Of a DNA stretch of 6,282 nucleotides, positions 1 through 6,155 are shown in pieces (positions within the stretch are counted from its first letter, which is position 1; each line of letters starts with the position of its first letter). The notes under the pieces are model-generated. The model was not told where the DNA came from and did not search any database. It was given only the letters and a program-made list of their open reading frames with translations. A program made the position numbers and the translations under genes. Source of the stretch: Apopatocola sp963628785 (GTDB taxonomy: Bacteria; Bacillota; Clostridia; Oscillospirales; Oscillospiraceae); contig CAVGGQ010000099.1 in NCBI GenBank assembly GCA_963628785.1, positions 1 to 6,282 of the forward strand, in the 5' to 3' direction.

Positions 1-1
1 C

Positions 2-838
2 ATCAACGAGGCCAACATGGGCCTGCAGATCGCCGCCATCGCGAAACGCTACATGAAGGACATGCTGCGCCGCGGCCGCAGGAAAAGGCAGAGCGCCGAC
101 GGTCAGGTGCAGATGGGCATGAACCTCGAGACCGTGCTCAAGAACATGGCGCTCGCCGGGCAGGAAAAGCTCGAAGCCGTCGGCACGAAAGACCCGAAGG
201 GCTTCCAGACCATGCGCACGAAAAAGGGTGATGAGCTCATCATGAAAGCGCATGTGAAGGCGCGCGCCGTCATCCGCCGTCTCGCCCCGCACGCGAAAGT
301 CGGTCTCACGCTCTCCCTGCACGATGTGCAGCCCGTATCGGGCGGCGAGAAGCAGGCGGAGAAGATCTGGACGGACGAATTCACGCACTACCTTCCGTAC
401 ATCCGCGAGGATGATTTCCTCGGCGTGCAGAACTACACGCGCTGCATCATCGGCCGGTCCGGCGACCTCGGCGTGCCGCAGGGCGCGCGCACGACGCAGA
501 TGGCGTACGAGTTCTATCCCGAAGCTCTCGGCCATGTCATCGAGCGCACGGCTCAGGACTTCAAGGGCAACATCATCGTCACCGAAAACGGCATTGCCAC
601 AGAGGATGACGCGGAGCGCTGCGAGTTCATCCGCCGCGCCATGATGTCCGTAGAGAAATGCATCGAAAAAGGCATCCCCGTCAAGGGCTACATCCACTGG
701 ACGCTCATGGACAACTTTGAGTGGCAGAAGGGCTTCTCCATGCGTTTCGGCCTCATCGCCGTGGATCGCACCGATATGTCCCGCCACCCGAAGCAGAGCC
801 TCGCGCTCCTCGGAACTTATGCGAAAAAGAAGGATTGA
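2..838 (+). CDS. GH1 family beta-glucosidase, 3' part (5' end outside window)
   Basis: This is the C-terminal 278 residues of a glycoside hydrolase family 1 TIM barrel, which hydrolyses terminal beta-glucosides or related beta-glycosides with retention. The frame is open to the left edge, so the Met at 17 is not the true start. Visible family marks (fragment numbering): acid/base Glu3 in INEAN, a variant of the usual NEP motif; Tyr145 in QNYTR, which normally contacts the nucleophile; nucleophile Glu195 in VTENG; and the sugar-binding DNFEW box at 237-241. Keeping Glu240-Trp241 argues for an unphosphorylated substrate, because 6-phospho-beta-glycosidases differ there. Between the acid/base and the NYT motif there is a longer, basic stretch than in typical GH1 enzymes (about residues 20-75). 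The GH2 start follows after 2 bases, which implies translational coupling. The family is clear; the exact substrate is not. Confidence 0.93.
   Translation: MNEANMGLQIAAIAKRYMKDMLRRGRRKRQSADGQVQMGMNLETVLKNMALAGQEKLEAVGTKDPKGFQTMRTKKGDELIMKAHVKARAVIRRLAPHAKVGLTLSLHDVQPVSGGEKQAEKIWTDEFTHYLPYIREDDFLGVQNYTRCIIGRSGDLGVPQGARTTQMAYEFYPEALGHVIERTAQDFKGNIIVTENGIATEDDAERCEFIRRAMMSVEKCIEKGIPVKGYIHWTLMDNFEWQKGFSMRFGLIAVDRTDMSRHPKQSLALLGTYAKKKD
828..834 (+). promoter_or_regulatory. Ribosome binding site of the GH2 gene
   Basis: AGAAGGA lies 6 bases before the ATG at 841, inside the last codons of the GH1 gene. It fixes the GH2 start at 841. The same frame is open from an upstream ATG at 721, but that would add 40 residues read out of frame through GH1 coding sequence, with no family similarity. 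Confidence 0.8.
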
Positions 839-840
839 CC

Positions 841-3042
841 ATGAGAGAAGTATTGAATTTCAACGATAACTGGTATTTCAGCAAAACGGCGGATGTGCCG
901 GGCGCTCTCCCGACCGACTGGGAGAGCGTGCTGCTCCCGCACACCTGGAACGCCGTCGACGGACAGGACGGCGGCAACGACTACTGGCGCGGCACGGCCA
1001 TGTACTGCAAGAGCTTTGCAGCCCCCGGGAATATGGAAGGCAAATGCGCCGTGCTCGAGTTCCGTGGTGTCGCCATGACCGCGGACATCTATCTGAACGG
1101 TCAAAAGATCGCCCACCATGAGGGCGGCTACAGCGCCTTCCGCATCGATGTGACCGCGCTCCTGCGCAGGGAAAACCTCCTGTGCGCCGCCGTCGACAAC
1201 TCCGACAACGGCTTCGTCTACCCGCAGAAGGCCGACTTCACCTTCTACGGCGGCATCATCCGCGATGTAAACCTCATCCTCGTGCCCGAAAACCACTTCG
1301 AGCTCGTGAAGGACGCCATGCCCGGCATCAAGGTGACGCCCGTTGTCGACCTTGAGAAAAAGACCGCTGCCGTCACCGTCGAGACCATTACGGTCGGCGA
1401 GGGCAGCGTGACCGTCACCGTGAACGGCGAGAGCAAGAGCGTGCCGTCCGTCAACGGCTGCGCCAAGGCGGAATTCGTCATTCACGATGTGCATCTCTGG
1501 GACGGCCTCAAGGATCCCTACCTCTACACCGCCGAGGCGGAATTCGGCGGCGACACCGTGTCCGCGCGCTTCGGCTGCCGCAAGTTCGAGATCGATGCAC
1601 AGAAGGGCTTCCTCCTCAACGGCCGTTGTTATCCGCTGCGCGGCGTGGCAGCCCATCAGGATCATAAGGGCACCGGCAGCACCGCCGTGCGCGAGAAGAT
1701 TGCCGAGGACATCGACCTGATCCTCGAAATCGGCGCGAACACCGTGCGCCTTGCGCACTATCAGCACCCGCAGGCCATGTACGACCTGTGCGACGAAAAG
1801 GGCATCATCGTGTGGGCGGAGATCCCGTACATCTCCCTGCACATGAAGAACGGCCGCGCGAACACGCTCTCGCAGATGGAGGAGATGGTCGCGCAGAACT
1901 ATAACCACCCCTCCATCGCCGTGTGGGGCCTCTCCAACGAGATCACCGCAGCGAGCGCCGTGAACGAGGAGCTGCTCGAGAACCACCGCGCGCTCAACGC
2001 TCTCGCCCATAAGCTTGATGCCACGCGCTCCACCACCATGGCAAATGTCTTTATGCTCGAGACTACGAGCCCCATCCTCGACATCCCCGATGTGAACAGC
2101 TATAACCTCTACTTCGGCTGGTATCTCGGCGAGCTCGACCAGAACGAGGACTTCTTCGACACCTTCCACGCGAAGTTCCCGAACAAGCCCATCGGCCTCG
2201 CGGAGTACGGCGCGGATGCAAACCCTGCATTCCAGAGCGCCGCACCCGAAAAGGGCGACTACACCGAGACCTACCAGTGCGTCTACCATGAGCACATGGC
2301 GAAGATCATTGCCGAGCGCCCGTGGCTGTGGGCCACGCACGTGTGGAATATGTTCGACTTCGGCGCCGACGGCCGCGATGAAGGCGGCAAGCACGGCGAG
2401 AACCAGAAGGGCCTCGTGACCTTCGACCGCAAGATCAAAAAGGATGCCTTCTATCTTTACAAAGCCTACTGGAGCCGCGAGCCGTTCGTGCACCTGTGCG
2501 GCAGCCGCTATGTCGACCGCACCGAAGCCGAAACGGAGATCAAGGTCTACTCCAATCTCCCCGAGGTGTCCCTCTTCGTTGACGGCAAGTGCGTCGAAAC
2601 GAAAAAGGCGGAGAAGATCTTCACCTTCACCGTTGCCATCTCCGGCACGCACACCGTGGAAGCTCGCGCCGAGGGCTGCTCGGACACCATCACCGTCTGC
2701 AAGGTCGATGCGCCGAACGCCGCCTACTCCATGCCGAACCGGCAGGAAGTGAACAACTGGTTCGACGGCGAGCTCGACGAGAGCTGCTGGTCGGTCAAGG
2801 ACAACATGTCCGCCGCCATGGCGCACCCGAAGGCGGGCGCGGTCATGAAGCAGATCATGGACAAGGCAGCCGCCTCCCGCGGCGATGTCGCCACCGCGAC
2901 GAAGGACAACCCCGCCCTTGTTGCCATGATACAGCAGGCCATGAAGCGCATGACCATCGAAGGCCTTCTCAAGCAGGCCGGTGCCGACCCCGAGAGCATC
3001 AAGCAGCTCAACCGCATCCTGCAGACCATTTCAAAAAACTGA
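841..3042 (+). CDS. GH2 family beta-galactosidase-like glycosidase with helical C-terminal tail
   Basis: This 733-residue enzyme is a retaining exo-glycosidase of family GH2 (beta-galactosidase/beta-glucuronidase superfamily). Domains by eye: N-terminal jelly-roll sugar-binding domain (1-157, with LPHTWN and a YYGG-like FYGGIIRDV); Ig-like sandwich (158-252); TIM barrel (253-549); a second Ig-like domain resembling DUF4982 (550-626); linker; helical tail (656-733). Barrel marks are R303-LAHY, acid/base Glu367 in GLSNE, nucleophile Glu455 in GLAEYGAD, and the WNMFDF strand at 502-507. An N-x-K triplet (Asn521-Gln522-Lys523) sits where beta-glucuronidases carry their carboxylate-binding motif, but beta-galactosidase-type relatives also have N-x-K-G here, so the substrate is open. 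There is no signal peptide, so it should be cytoplasmic. It starts 2 bases after GH1 and ends 20 bases before GH43. The family call is firm; beta-galactosidase is the likeliest activity. Confidence 0.93.
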   Translation: MREVLNFNDNWYFSKTADVPGALPTDWESVLLPHTWNAVDGQDGGNDYWRGTAMYCKSFAAPGNMEGKCAVLEFRGVAMTADIYLNGQKIAHHEGGYSAFRIDVTALLRRENLLCAAVDNSDNGFVYPQKADFTFYGGIIRDVNLILVPENHFELVKDAMPGIKVTPVVDLEKKTAAVTVETITVGEGSVTVTVNGESKSVPSVNGCAKAEFVIHDVHLWDGLKDPYLYTAEAEFGGDTVSARFGCRKFEIDAQKGFLLNGRCYPLRGVAAHQDHKGTGSTAVREKIAEDIDLILEIGANTVRLAHYQHPQAMYDLCDEKGIIVWAEIPYISLHMKNGRANTLSQMEEMVAQNYNHPSIAVWGLSNEITAASAVNEELLENHRALNALAHKLDATRSTTMANVFMLETTSPILDIPDVNSYNLYFGWYLGELDQNEDFFDTFHAKFPNKPIGLAEYGADANPAFQSAAPEKGDYTETYQCVYHEHMAKIIAERPWLWATHVWNMFDFGADGRDEGGKHGENQKGLVTFDRKIKKDAFYLYKAYWSREPFVHLCGSRYVDRTEAETEIKVYSNLPEVSLFVDGKCVETKKAEKIFTFTVAISGTHTVEARAEGCSDTITVCKVDAPNAAYSMPNRQEVNNWFDGELDESCWSVKDNMSAAMAHPKAGAVMKQIMDKAAASRGDVATATKDNPALVAMIQQAMKRMTIEGLLKQAGADPESIKQLNRILQTISKN

Positions 3043-3047
3043 AAATA

Positions 3048-3054
3048 GGGGAGG
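3048..3054 (+). promoter_or_regulatory. Ribosome binding site of the GH43 gene
   Basis: GGGGAGG lies 8 bases before the ATG at 3063, in the 20-base gap after the GH2 stop. It supports the 3063 start. An upstream ATG in the same frame (2589) would read 158 residues of Arg/His-rich shadow sequence across the GH2 gene. Confidence 0.75.
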
Positions 3055-3062
3055 GCACTCTC

Positions 3063-4880
3063 ATGAAGCACACCTACTGCAATCCGCTCGATCTGGGCTA
3101 CCGCTATCAGCACATGAAGGAGGGCCCGCGCGTGGCCGGCTTGCGAGAGGCAGCCGACCCCACGCTCGTGTATTTCAAGGGGAAGTACTATCTCTTCACC
3201 TCTATGTCGGCGGGCTTCTGGTACTCGGATGACCTGTGCAACTGGGACTTTCGCGCCGCGCCGGATCTCCTCATCTATGACTACGCGCCCGATGTGCGTC
3301 AGGTGGGGGAGTACCTCTATTTCTGCGCGAGCCGCAGGGGACGCACCTGCCCCATCCTGCGCACCGCCGATCCGCTCTCCGAGCCGTTCACCGAAGTGAA
3401 CTGCGCCATGGAGTTCTGGGATCCCGACATGTTCCTCGATGACGACGGGCGCGTGTATTTCTACTTGGGCTGCTCGAATGTCACGCCCATCCGGGGCGTG
3501 GAGCTCGATCCCGATACCATGACGCCCATCGGCGAGGAAAAGGAACTCATTTTCGGCGCCGAGAAGCAAAACGGCTTCGAGCGCCCGGGCGATGACGGTG
3601 TAGTCAACAGGGAAGCGAGCCAGGTCTACCGGGAAATCAAGCGCTTCTACGATGCTGAGACCGATTCCTTCCGCTTCCCGCCGGAGATGCCCGCCAAAAT
3701 GGGAAACTACAGCATCGACTCCATCGTAAAAATGTTACGTTCGATCGACAAACCCTACATCGAGGGTGCCTTCATGACGAAGCACGACGGCACGTACTAT
3801 CTCCAGTACGCCTGCCCCGGCACGGAGTACAACACCTACGCCGACGGCGTGTATACCTCCGATTCGCCCCTCGGCCCCTTCACGCTGCAGAAGTCGAACC
3901 CGTTCTCCTCAAAGCCGGGCGGCTTCATCTGCGGCGCCGGCCACGGCAGCACCATCGAGGATAAGCACGGAAACTGGTGGCATGCCTCCTCCATGCGCAT
4001 CTCCGTGAACCACGCCTTCGAGCGCCGCGTCGGCCTCTTCCCGGCAGGCTTCGACGCAGACGGCGTCCTGTACTGCAACCAGAATTTCGCCGACTACCCG
4101 CACCGCATCCCGCACGGTACATTCGATGCCGCCGCGCAGGATCCCGAGTGGATGCTCCTGAGCTTCAGAAAACCCACGGCGGCATCTTCGACGGCAGAGG
4201 GCAGCGATCCCGCGCTCGCCGTGAACGAGGATATCCGCACCTGGTGGAGCGCCGCATCGAGCGCACCCGGCGAATGGTTGTGCACGGATCTCGGAAAAGC
4301 GTACGATGTCCGCGCCGTGCAGGTGAACTTCGCGGACGAGAAGCTCGTTGTCGACTTCCCCGCGGATGCCTACGGCGACGACCGCAAGACCCGCCACATC
4401 GAGACCGAGGAGCAGATCACGAACTATACGCTCGAGTCGAGCGAGGACGGCGTGAACTGGACGATGCTCGAGCGCGTGAGCCGCGAGTGCGTGAATGCGT
4501 ATCATGAATTCCCGGACGGCATCACGGCGCGCTATATCCGCGTGACCGGCGGCGAGCTGCCGTACGGACAGACGATGCGCATCAGCGGCCTTCGCGTATT
4601 CGGAAACGGAGCGGGGGAGAAGCCCGTCCGGGCGAGCGCCAAGGGCGAGCGTCTCGATGCACTCGATGCGAAGATCTCATGGGCACCGGTCGAAAACGCG
4701 CAGGGCTGCAATGTCCGCTACGGCATCGCGCCCGACAAGCTCTACATGAGCCGCCTCGTGTACGATGCGAACGAAGCAAAGCTCCCCACCCTCATCGCCG
4801 GACAGGCTTACTATGTTTCCGTCGACACCTTCAACGAAAACGGCATCACCCCCGGCGAGATCATCCAAATCAATACCTGA
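3063..4880 (+). CDS. GH43 family glycosidase with discoidin-like and FN3-like C-terminal domains
   Basis: This 605-residue inverting glycosidase of family GH43 most often acts as an alpha-L-arabinofuranosidase or beta-xylosidase; some members are galactosidases or galactofuranosidases. The five-bladed propeller covers about residues 25-345. The three acidic catalytic residues are visible: base Asp32 in AADPT, pKa-modulating Asp120 in FWDPDMFLDDDG, and acid Glu234 in YIEGAF. About 50 residues (179-230) rich in charge are inserted just before the acid. The stretch YLQYACPGTEYNTYADGVY and the GAGHGST turn are typical of one GH43 branch. Residues 363-513 form a discoidin/F5-8C (CBM32-like) domain (NEDIRTWWSA near the start, RYIRVTGG near the end). 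Residues 518-605 look like fibronectin type III (KISWAPVENAQGCNVRYG). No signal peptide or anchor is present, so a binding domain on a cytoplasmic enzyme is somewhat odd. It is the last gene of the operon. I did not assign a subfamily. Confidence 0.92.
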   Translation: MKHTYCNPLDLGYRYQHMKEGPRVAGLREAADPTLVYFKGKYYLFTSMSAGFWYSDDLCNWDFRAAPDLLIYDYAPDVRQVGEYLYFCASRRGRTCPILRTADPLSEPFTEVNCAMEFWDPDMFLDDDGRVYFYLGCSNVTPIRGVELDPDTMTPIGEEKELIFGAEKQNGFERPGDDGVVNREASQVYREIKRFYDAETDSFRFPPEMPAKMGNYSIDSIVKMLRSIDKPYIEGAFMTKHDGTYYLQYACPGTEYNTYADGVYTSDSPLGPFTLQKSNPFSSKPGGFICGAGHGSTIEDKHGNWWHASSMRISVNHAFERRVGLFPAGFDADGVLYCNQNFADYPHRIPHGTFDAAAQDPEWMLLSFRKPTAASSTAEGSDPALAVNEDIRTWWSAASSAPGEWLCTDLGKAYDVRAVQVNFADEKLVVDFPADAYGDDRKTRHIETEEQITNYTLESSEDGVNWTMLERVSRECVNAYHEFPDGITARYIRVTGGELPYGQTMRISGLRVFGNGAGEKPVRASAKGERLDALDAKISWAPVENAQGCNVRYGIAPDKLYMSRLVYDANEAKLPTLIAGQAYYVSVDTFNENGITPGEIIQINT

Positions 4881-4887
4881 TCCGATC

Positions 4888-4932
4888 GCGGCGGAGCTTT
4901 TTCGGCTCCGCTGCATTACTTCTGGCTTTTTT
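4888..4932 (+). terminator. Probable rho-independent terminator of the hydrolase operon
   Basis: A 10-bp stem (4888-4897 with 4905-4914, one G-T pair, 7-base T-rich loop) begins 8 bases after the GH43 stop. The core GCGGAGC/GCTCCGC is perfect. The six-T run (4927-4932) comes 12 bases after the stem instead of directly, so this is a good hairpin but an imperfect terminator. Confidence 0.55.
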
Positions 4933-4951
4933 CCACAGAGGGGAGTATAAT
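4922..4951 (+). promoter_or_regulatory. Candidate sigma-70-type promoter of the HD-domain gene
   Basis: A perfect -10 box TATAAT sits at 4946-4951, 32 bases before the ATG at 4984. The -35 region is poor: CTGGCT at 4922-4927 (18-base spacer) matches TTGACA at only three positions, and there is no TG extension. Transcription would start near 4958. This implies a unit separate from the hydrolase operon. Confidence 0.55.
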
Positions 4952-4983
4952 GCGGATACATTCCATGAAAGAGAGGAAAGAAC

Positions 4984-5544
4984 ATGAGCGATTATATCAG
5001 AACATATACCGGGCGGAAGTTTGAGCCGCTCTCTCCGGATGCGGAGAACATCGACATTCGGGACATCGCCCATTCGCTCTCCCTCATCTGCCGCGGCAAT
5101 GGCCATGTTCATTCCTTCCGGTCGGTCGGCGAGCACTGCATCTGCTGCGCCAGGGAAGCCGCCGCGCGCGGCTATGCGCCCCGCCTTGTCCTCGCCTGTC
5201 TTCTCCATGACGCGAGCGAGTGCTATCTCTCGGATGTCCCGCGGCCGTTCAAAAAGGATCTCCCCGCCTACTACGAGCACGAAGACCGCCTGCTCGCCAT
5301 GATCTACGAAAAGTACCTCGGCGCGGCCCTCACGCCGGAAGAGCAACGCGCCCTCAAGGAGATCGACGACGATATGCTCTGGTACGACCTCACGATCCTG
5401 CTCCGGGAACCGCCCGCATCCCCCGAGCCGCACATCCGCATCGAGATCGACTACACCGTCCGCCCCTTCGCCGAAACCGAAGGAGAATACCTCGCCCTGT
5501 TCGAGAAGTATTACGCCTGGGTACACGAAAAGCGAAAAGTATAA
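4984..5544 (+). CDS. HD-domain phosphohydrolase (YfbR-like)
   Basis: This 186-residue soluble protein belongs to the HD superfamily of metal-dependent phosphohydrolases. The metal-binding set is visible: His51 in SVGEH, His75-Asp76 in LLHDASE, and an acidic cluster Asp128-130 in IDDDML. Glu79 and the following SDVPRPFKK segment match the layout of YfbR-type 5'-deoxynucleotidases (HDxxE ... D-x-x-x-P-x-K), and the N-terminal CRGNGH with a following SVGEH also fits. Nucleoside monophosphate dephosphorylation is therefore plausible, but the substrate of this Bacillota subgroup is not something I can establish. The start is supported by AGAGG at 4972-4976, 7 bases upstream. The gene has its own TATAAT promoter candidate and no evident functional link to the upstream hydrolases. 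It converges with a broken minus-strand gene, with 43 bases between them. Length is normal and the reading frame is intact. Confidence 0.88.
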   Translation: MSDYIRTYTGRKFEPLSPDAENIDIRDIAHSLSLICRGNGHVHSFRSVGEHCICCAREAAARGYAPRLVLACLLHDASECYLSDVPRPFKKDLPAYYEHEDRLLAMIYEKYLGAALTPEEQRALKEIDDDMLWYDLTILLREPPASPEPHIRIEIDYTVRPFAETEGEYLALFEKYYAWVHEKRKV

Positions 5545-5587
5545 GAGCAACACCGCACAATGTCGTCTGCGGCGCTTTGCGGAAATT

Positions 5588-5812
5588 TTACTCCCGCATT
5601 TCTTCACATCTCGTGTAATACTCTGCCTTATCCTTATCGATGTGTGCCTTCATGTCCGGAAACACGAAGCGTTCATTCCCCGGCAGGTCCATCACCTGCC
5701 CGGTCTTTCCGTACAAGAACGTCGCTTTGACCAGCCGCCCACACTCCTCATCTGTCAGCGTTTTCCACGCATCCGGTTAGTAGAAATGCATATTGATCCA
5801 ATTCATTTCCAT
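5588..5812 (-). pseudogene. Broken DUF6291-like gene with in-frame stop
   Basis: On the minus strand an ATG at 5812-5810 follows a strong ribosome binding site and reads MEMNWINMHFY, then TAA (plus positions 5777-5779, codon 12). The same frame continues PDAWKTLTDEECGRLVKATF and on to a second TAA at 5588-5590, 62 residues in all. Removing the stop gives a continuous 73-residue product whose pattern (FY-PDAW, LTDEE-x-GRLVKA-x-x-x-YGKTG, FPDMKAHIDKDKAEYY) resembles, from memory, the N-terminus of DUF6291 proteins, found near phage and plasmid replication genes in Bacillota. The family normally continues past this point, so the C-terminus also looks lost. Alternatives are a sequencing error or stop-codon readthrough. 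The good ribosome binding site and clean frame argue that the gene was real and decayed recently. The family name is an unverified recollection. Confidence 0.7.
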
Positions 5813-5818
5813 AAAGAT

Positions 5819-5826
5819 CTCCTCCT
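5819..5826 (-). promoter_or_regulatory. Strong ribosome binding site of the broken minus-strand gene
   Basis: Read on the minus strand, AGGAGGAG lies 6 bases before the ATG at 5812. It is the strongest Shine-Dalgarno match in the window and is the main reason to place the original start there and on this strand. Confidence 0.7.
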
Positions 5827-5833
5827 GATCCTC

Positions 5834-5866
5834 TTTTGCGATACACGCTAAGTGGACCACGCAAAA
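5834..5866. repeat. 7-bp inverted repeat upstream of the broken gene
   Basis: TTTTGCG (5834-5840) and CGCAAAA (5860-5866) form an exact inverted repeat 19 bases apart, with a small odd-centred palindrome GTGGACCAC (5852-5860) in and beside the gap. It lies 21-54 bases upstream of the minus-strand ATG, so it could be an old operator, but no regulator is known to me for it. Confidence 0.35.
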
Positions 5867-5949
5867 CGCGGAATTTAAAGAGAAATTTTAGAAATTTCGT
5901 AAAAAATTTCGCTCAACAGGAGAAAACAAAAAATCACTGCCTTGGGACG

Positions 5950-5978
5950 GGATAGGTCGCCTGTCGGCGACTCTATCC
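5950..5978. repeat. 12-bp hairpin with one bulged base
   Basis: GGATAGGTCGCC (5950-5961) pairs with GGCGAC (5966-5971) and CTATCC (5973-5978), leaving a TGTC loop and one bulged T at 5972. No T run follows on the plus strand, nor an A run before it that would make it a clear minus-strand terminator. It is probably part of the adjoining repeat island. Confidence 0.6.
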
Positions 5979-5996
5979 TTCAACTTTTCTGCCGCG

Positions 5997-6049
5997 AAAG
6001 GCTCCTCCTCCGGGGGAGCTGTCAACGAAGCTGACTGAAGGAGCACCCC
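5997..6049. repeat. Palindromic interspersed-repeat-like element
   Basis: An 8-bp stem (6001-6008 with 6012-6019, one G-T pair, 3-base loop) is followed by GTCA (6021-6024) and TGAC (6032-6035) and then GGAGC (6040-6044). The order GGGGGAGCTGTC, CGAAG, GACTGA, GGAGC matches, from memory, a palindromic repeat scattered between genes in many Bacillota genomes. The copy looks degenerate, since some arms no longer pair fully. A genome-wide search would settle whether it is repeated. Confidence 0.5.
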
Positions 6050-6106
6050 GTCGCAGCGGACGCATCGCATCAAATCCCGAACTCGTCACTCCCAATGCGG
6101 GCGCGC

Positions 6107-6130
6107 GAAACCGCCCGGCGGTTTCTTTCC
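6107..6130 (+). terminator. Terminator-like hairpin
   Basis: GAAACCGC (6107-6114) pairs perfectly with GCGGTTTC (6118-6125) around a 3-base loop, followed by TTTCC. The shape fits a rho-independent terminator, but the T run is short and no plus-strand gene ends nearby, so it may instead belong to the repeat island. Confidence 0.4.
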
Positions 6131-6155
6131 GGGGAGCGTCAGCTCCCCCCTTTCT
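6131..6155. repeat. GC-rich hairpin, inverted partner of the upstream repeat
   Basis: GGGGAGC (6131-6137) pairs with GCTCCCC (6142-6148) around a GTCA loop, followed by CCTTTCT. CAGCTCCCCC at 6140-6149 is the exact reverse complement of GGGGGAGCTG at 6012-6021, so the two hairpins may be opposite ends of one element. It could also act as a weak terminator. Confidence 0.45.

Noticed and set aside
721..840. 40-codon N-terminal extension of the GH2 gene
   Set aside because: It overlaps the conserved end of GH1 in another frame, is Arg/Pro/His-rich, and a good ribosome binding site marks 841.
817..2826. Very long (669-codon) minus-strand open frame opposite the GH2 gene
   Set aside because: It is a mirror of GC-rich codon use: the product is low-complexity Val/Leu/Gly/His/Ala-rich with no motif, while the plus strand encodes an obvious GH2 enzyme.
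2589..3062. 158-codon N-terminal extension of the GH43 gene
   Set aside because: It is a shadow of the GH2 C-terminus; 3063 has a ribosome binding site and begins directly with the GH43 N-terminal pattern.
5545..5587. Possible terminator between the HD gene and the broken gene
   Set aside because: CCGCA and TGCGG can form a 5-bp stem with a 10-base loop, but there is no T run beside it, so it is too weak to call.
4870..5607. 245-codon minus-strand frame opposite the HD gene
   Set aside because: It covers a terminator, a promoter and a clear HD-domain gene on the other strand, and shows no motif of its own.
5642..5851. 69-codon plus-strand frame
   Set aside because: It is the complement of the broken minus-strand gene, which has the strong ribosome binding site and family-like sequence; the plus frame has neither.
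5888..6073. 61-codon minus-strand frame
   Set aside because: It has no ribosome binding site, crosses two hairpins and the palindromic repeat, and reads like the spurious peptides such repeats often give.
5950..6150. CRISPR array or tRNA gene
   Set aside because: There are no regularly spaced identical repeats with unique spacers, and no cloverleaf with a T-loop or CCA end.
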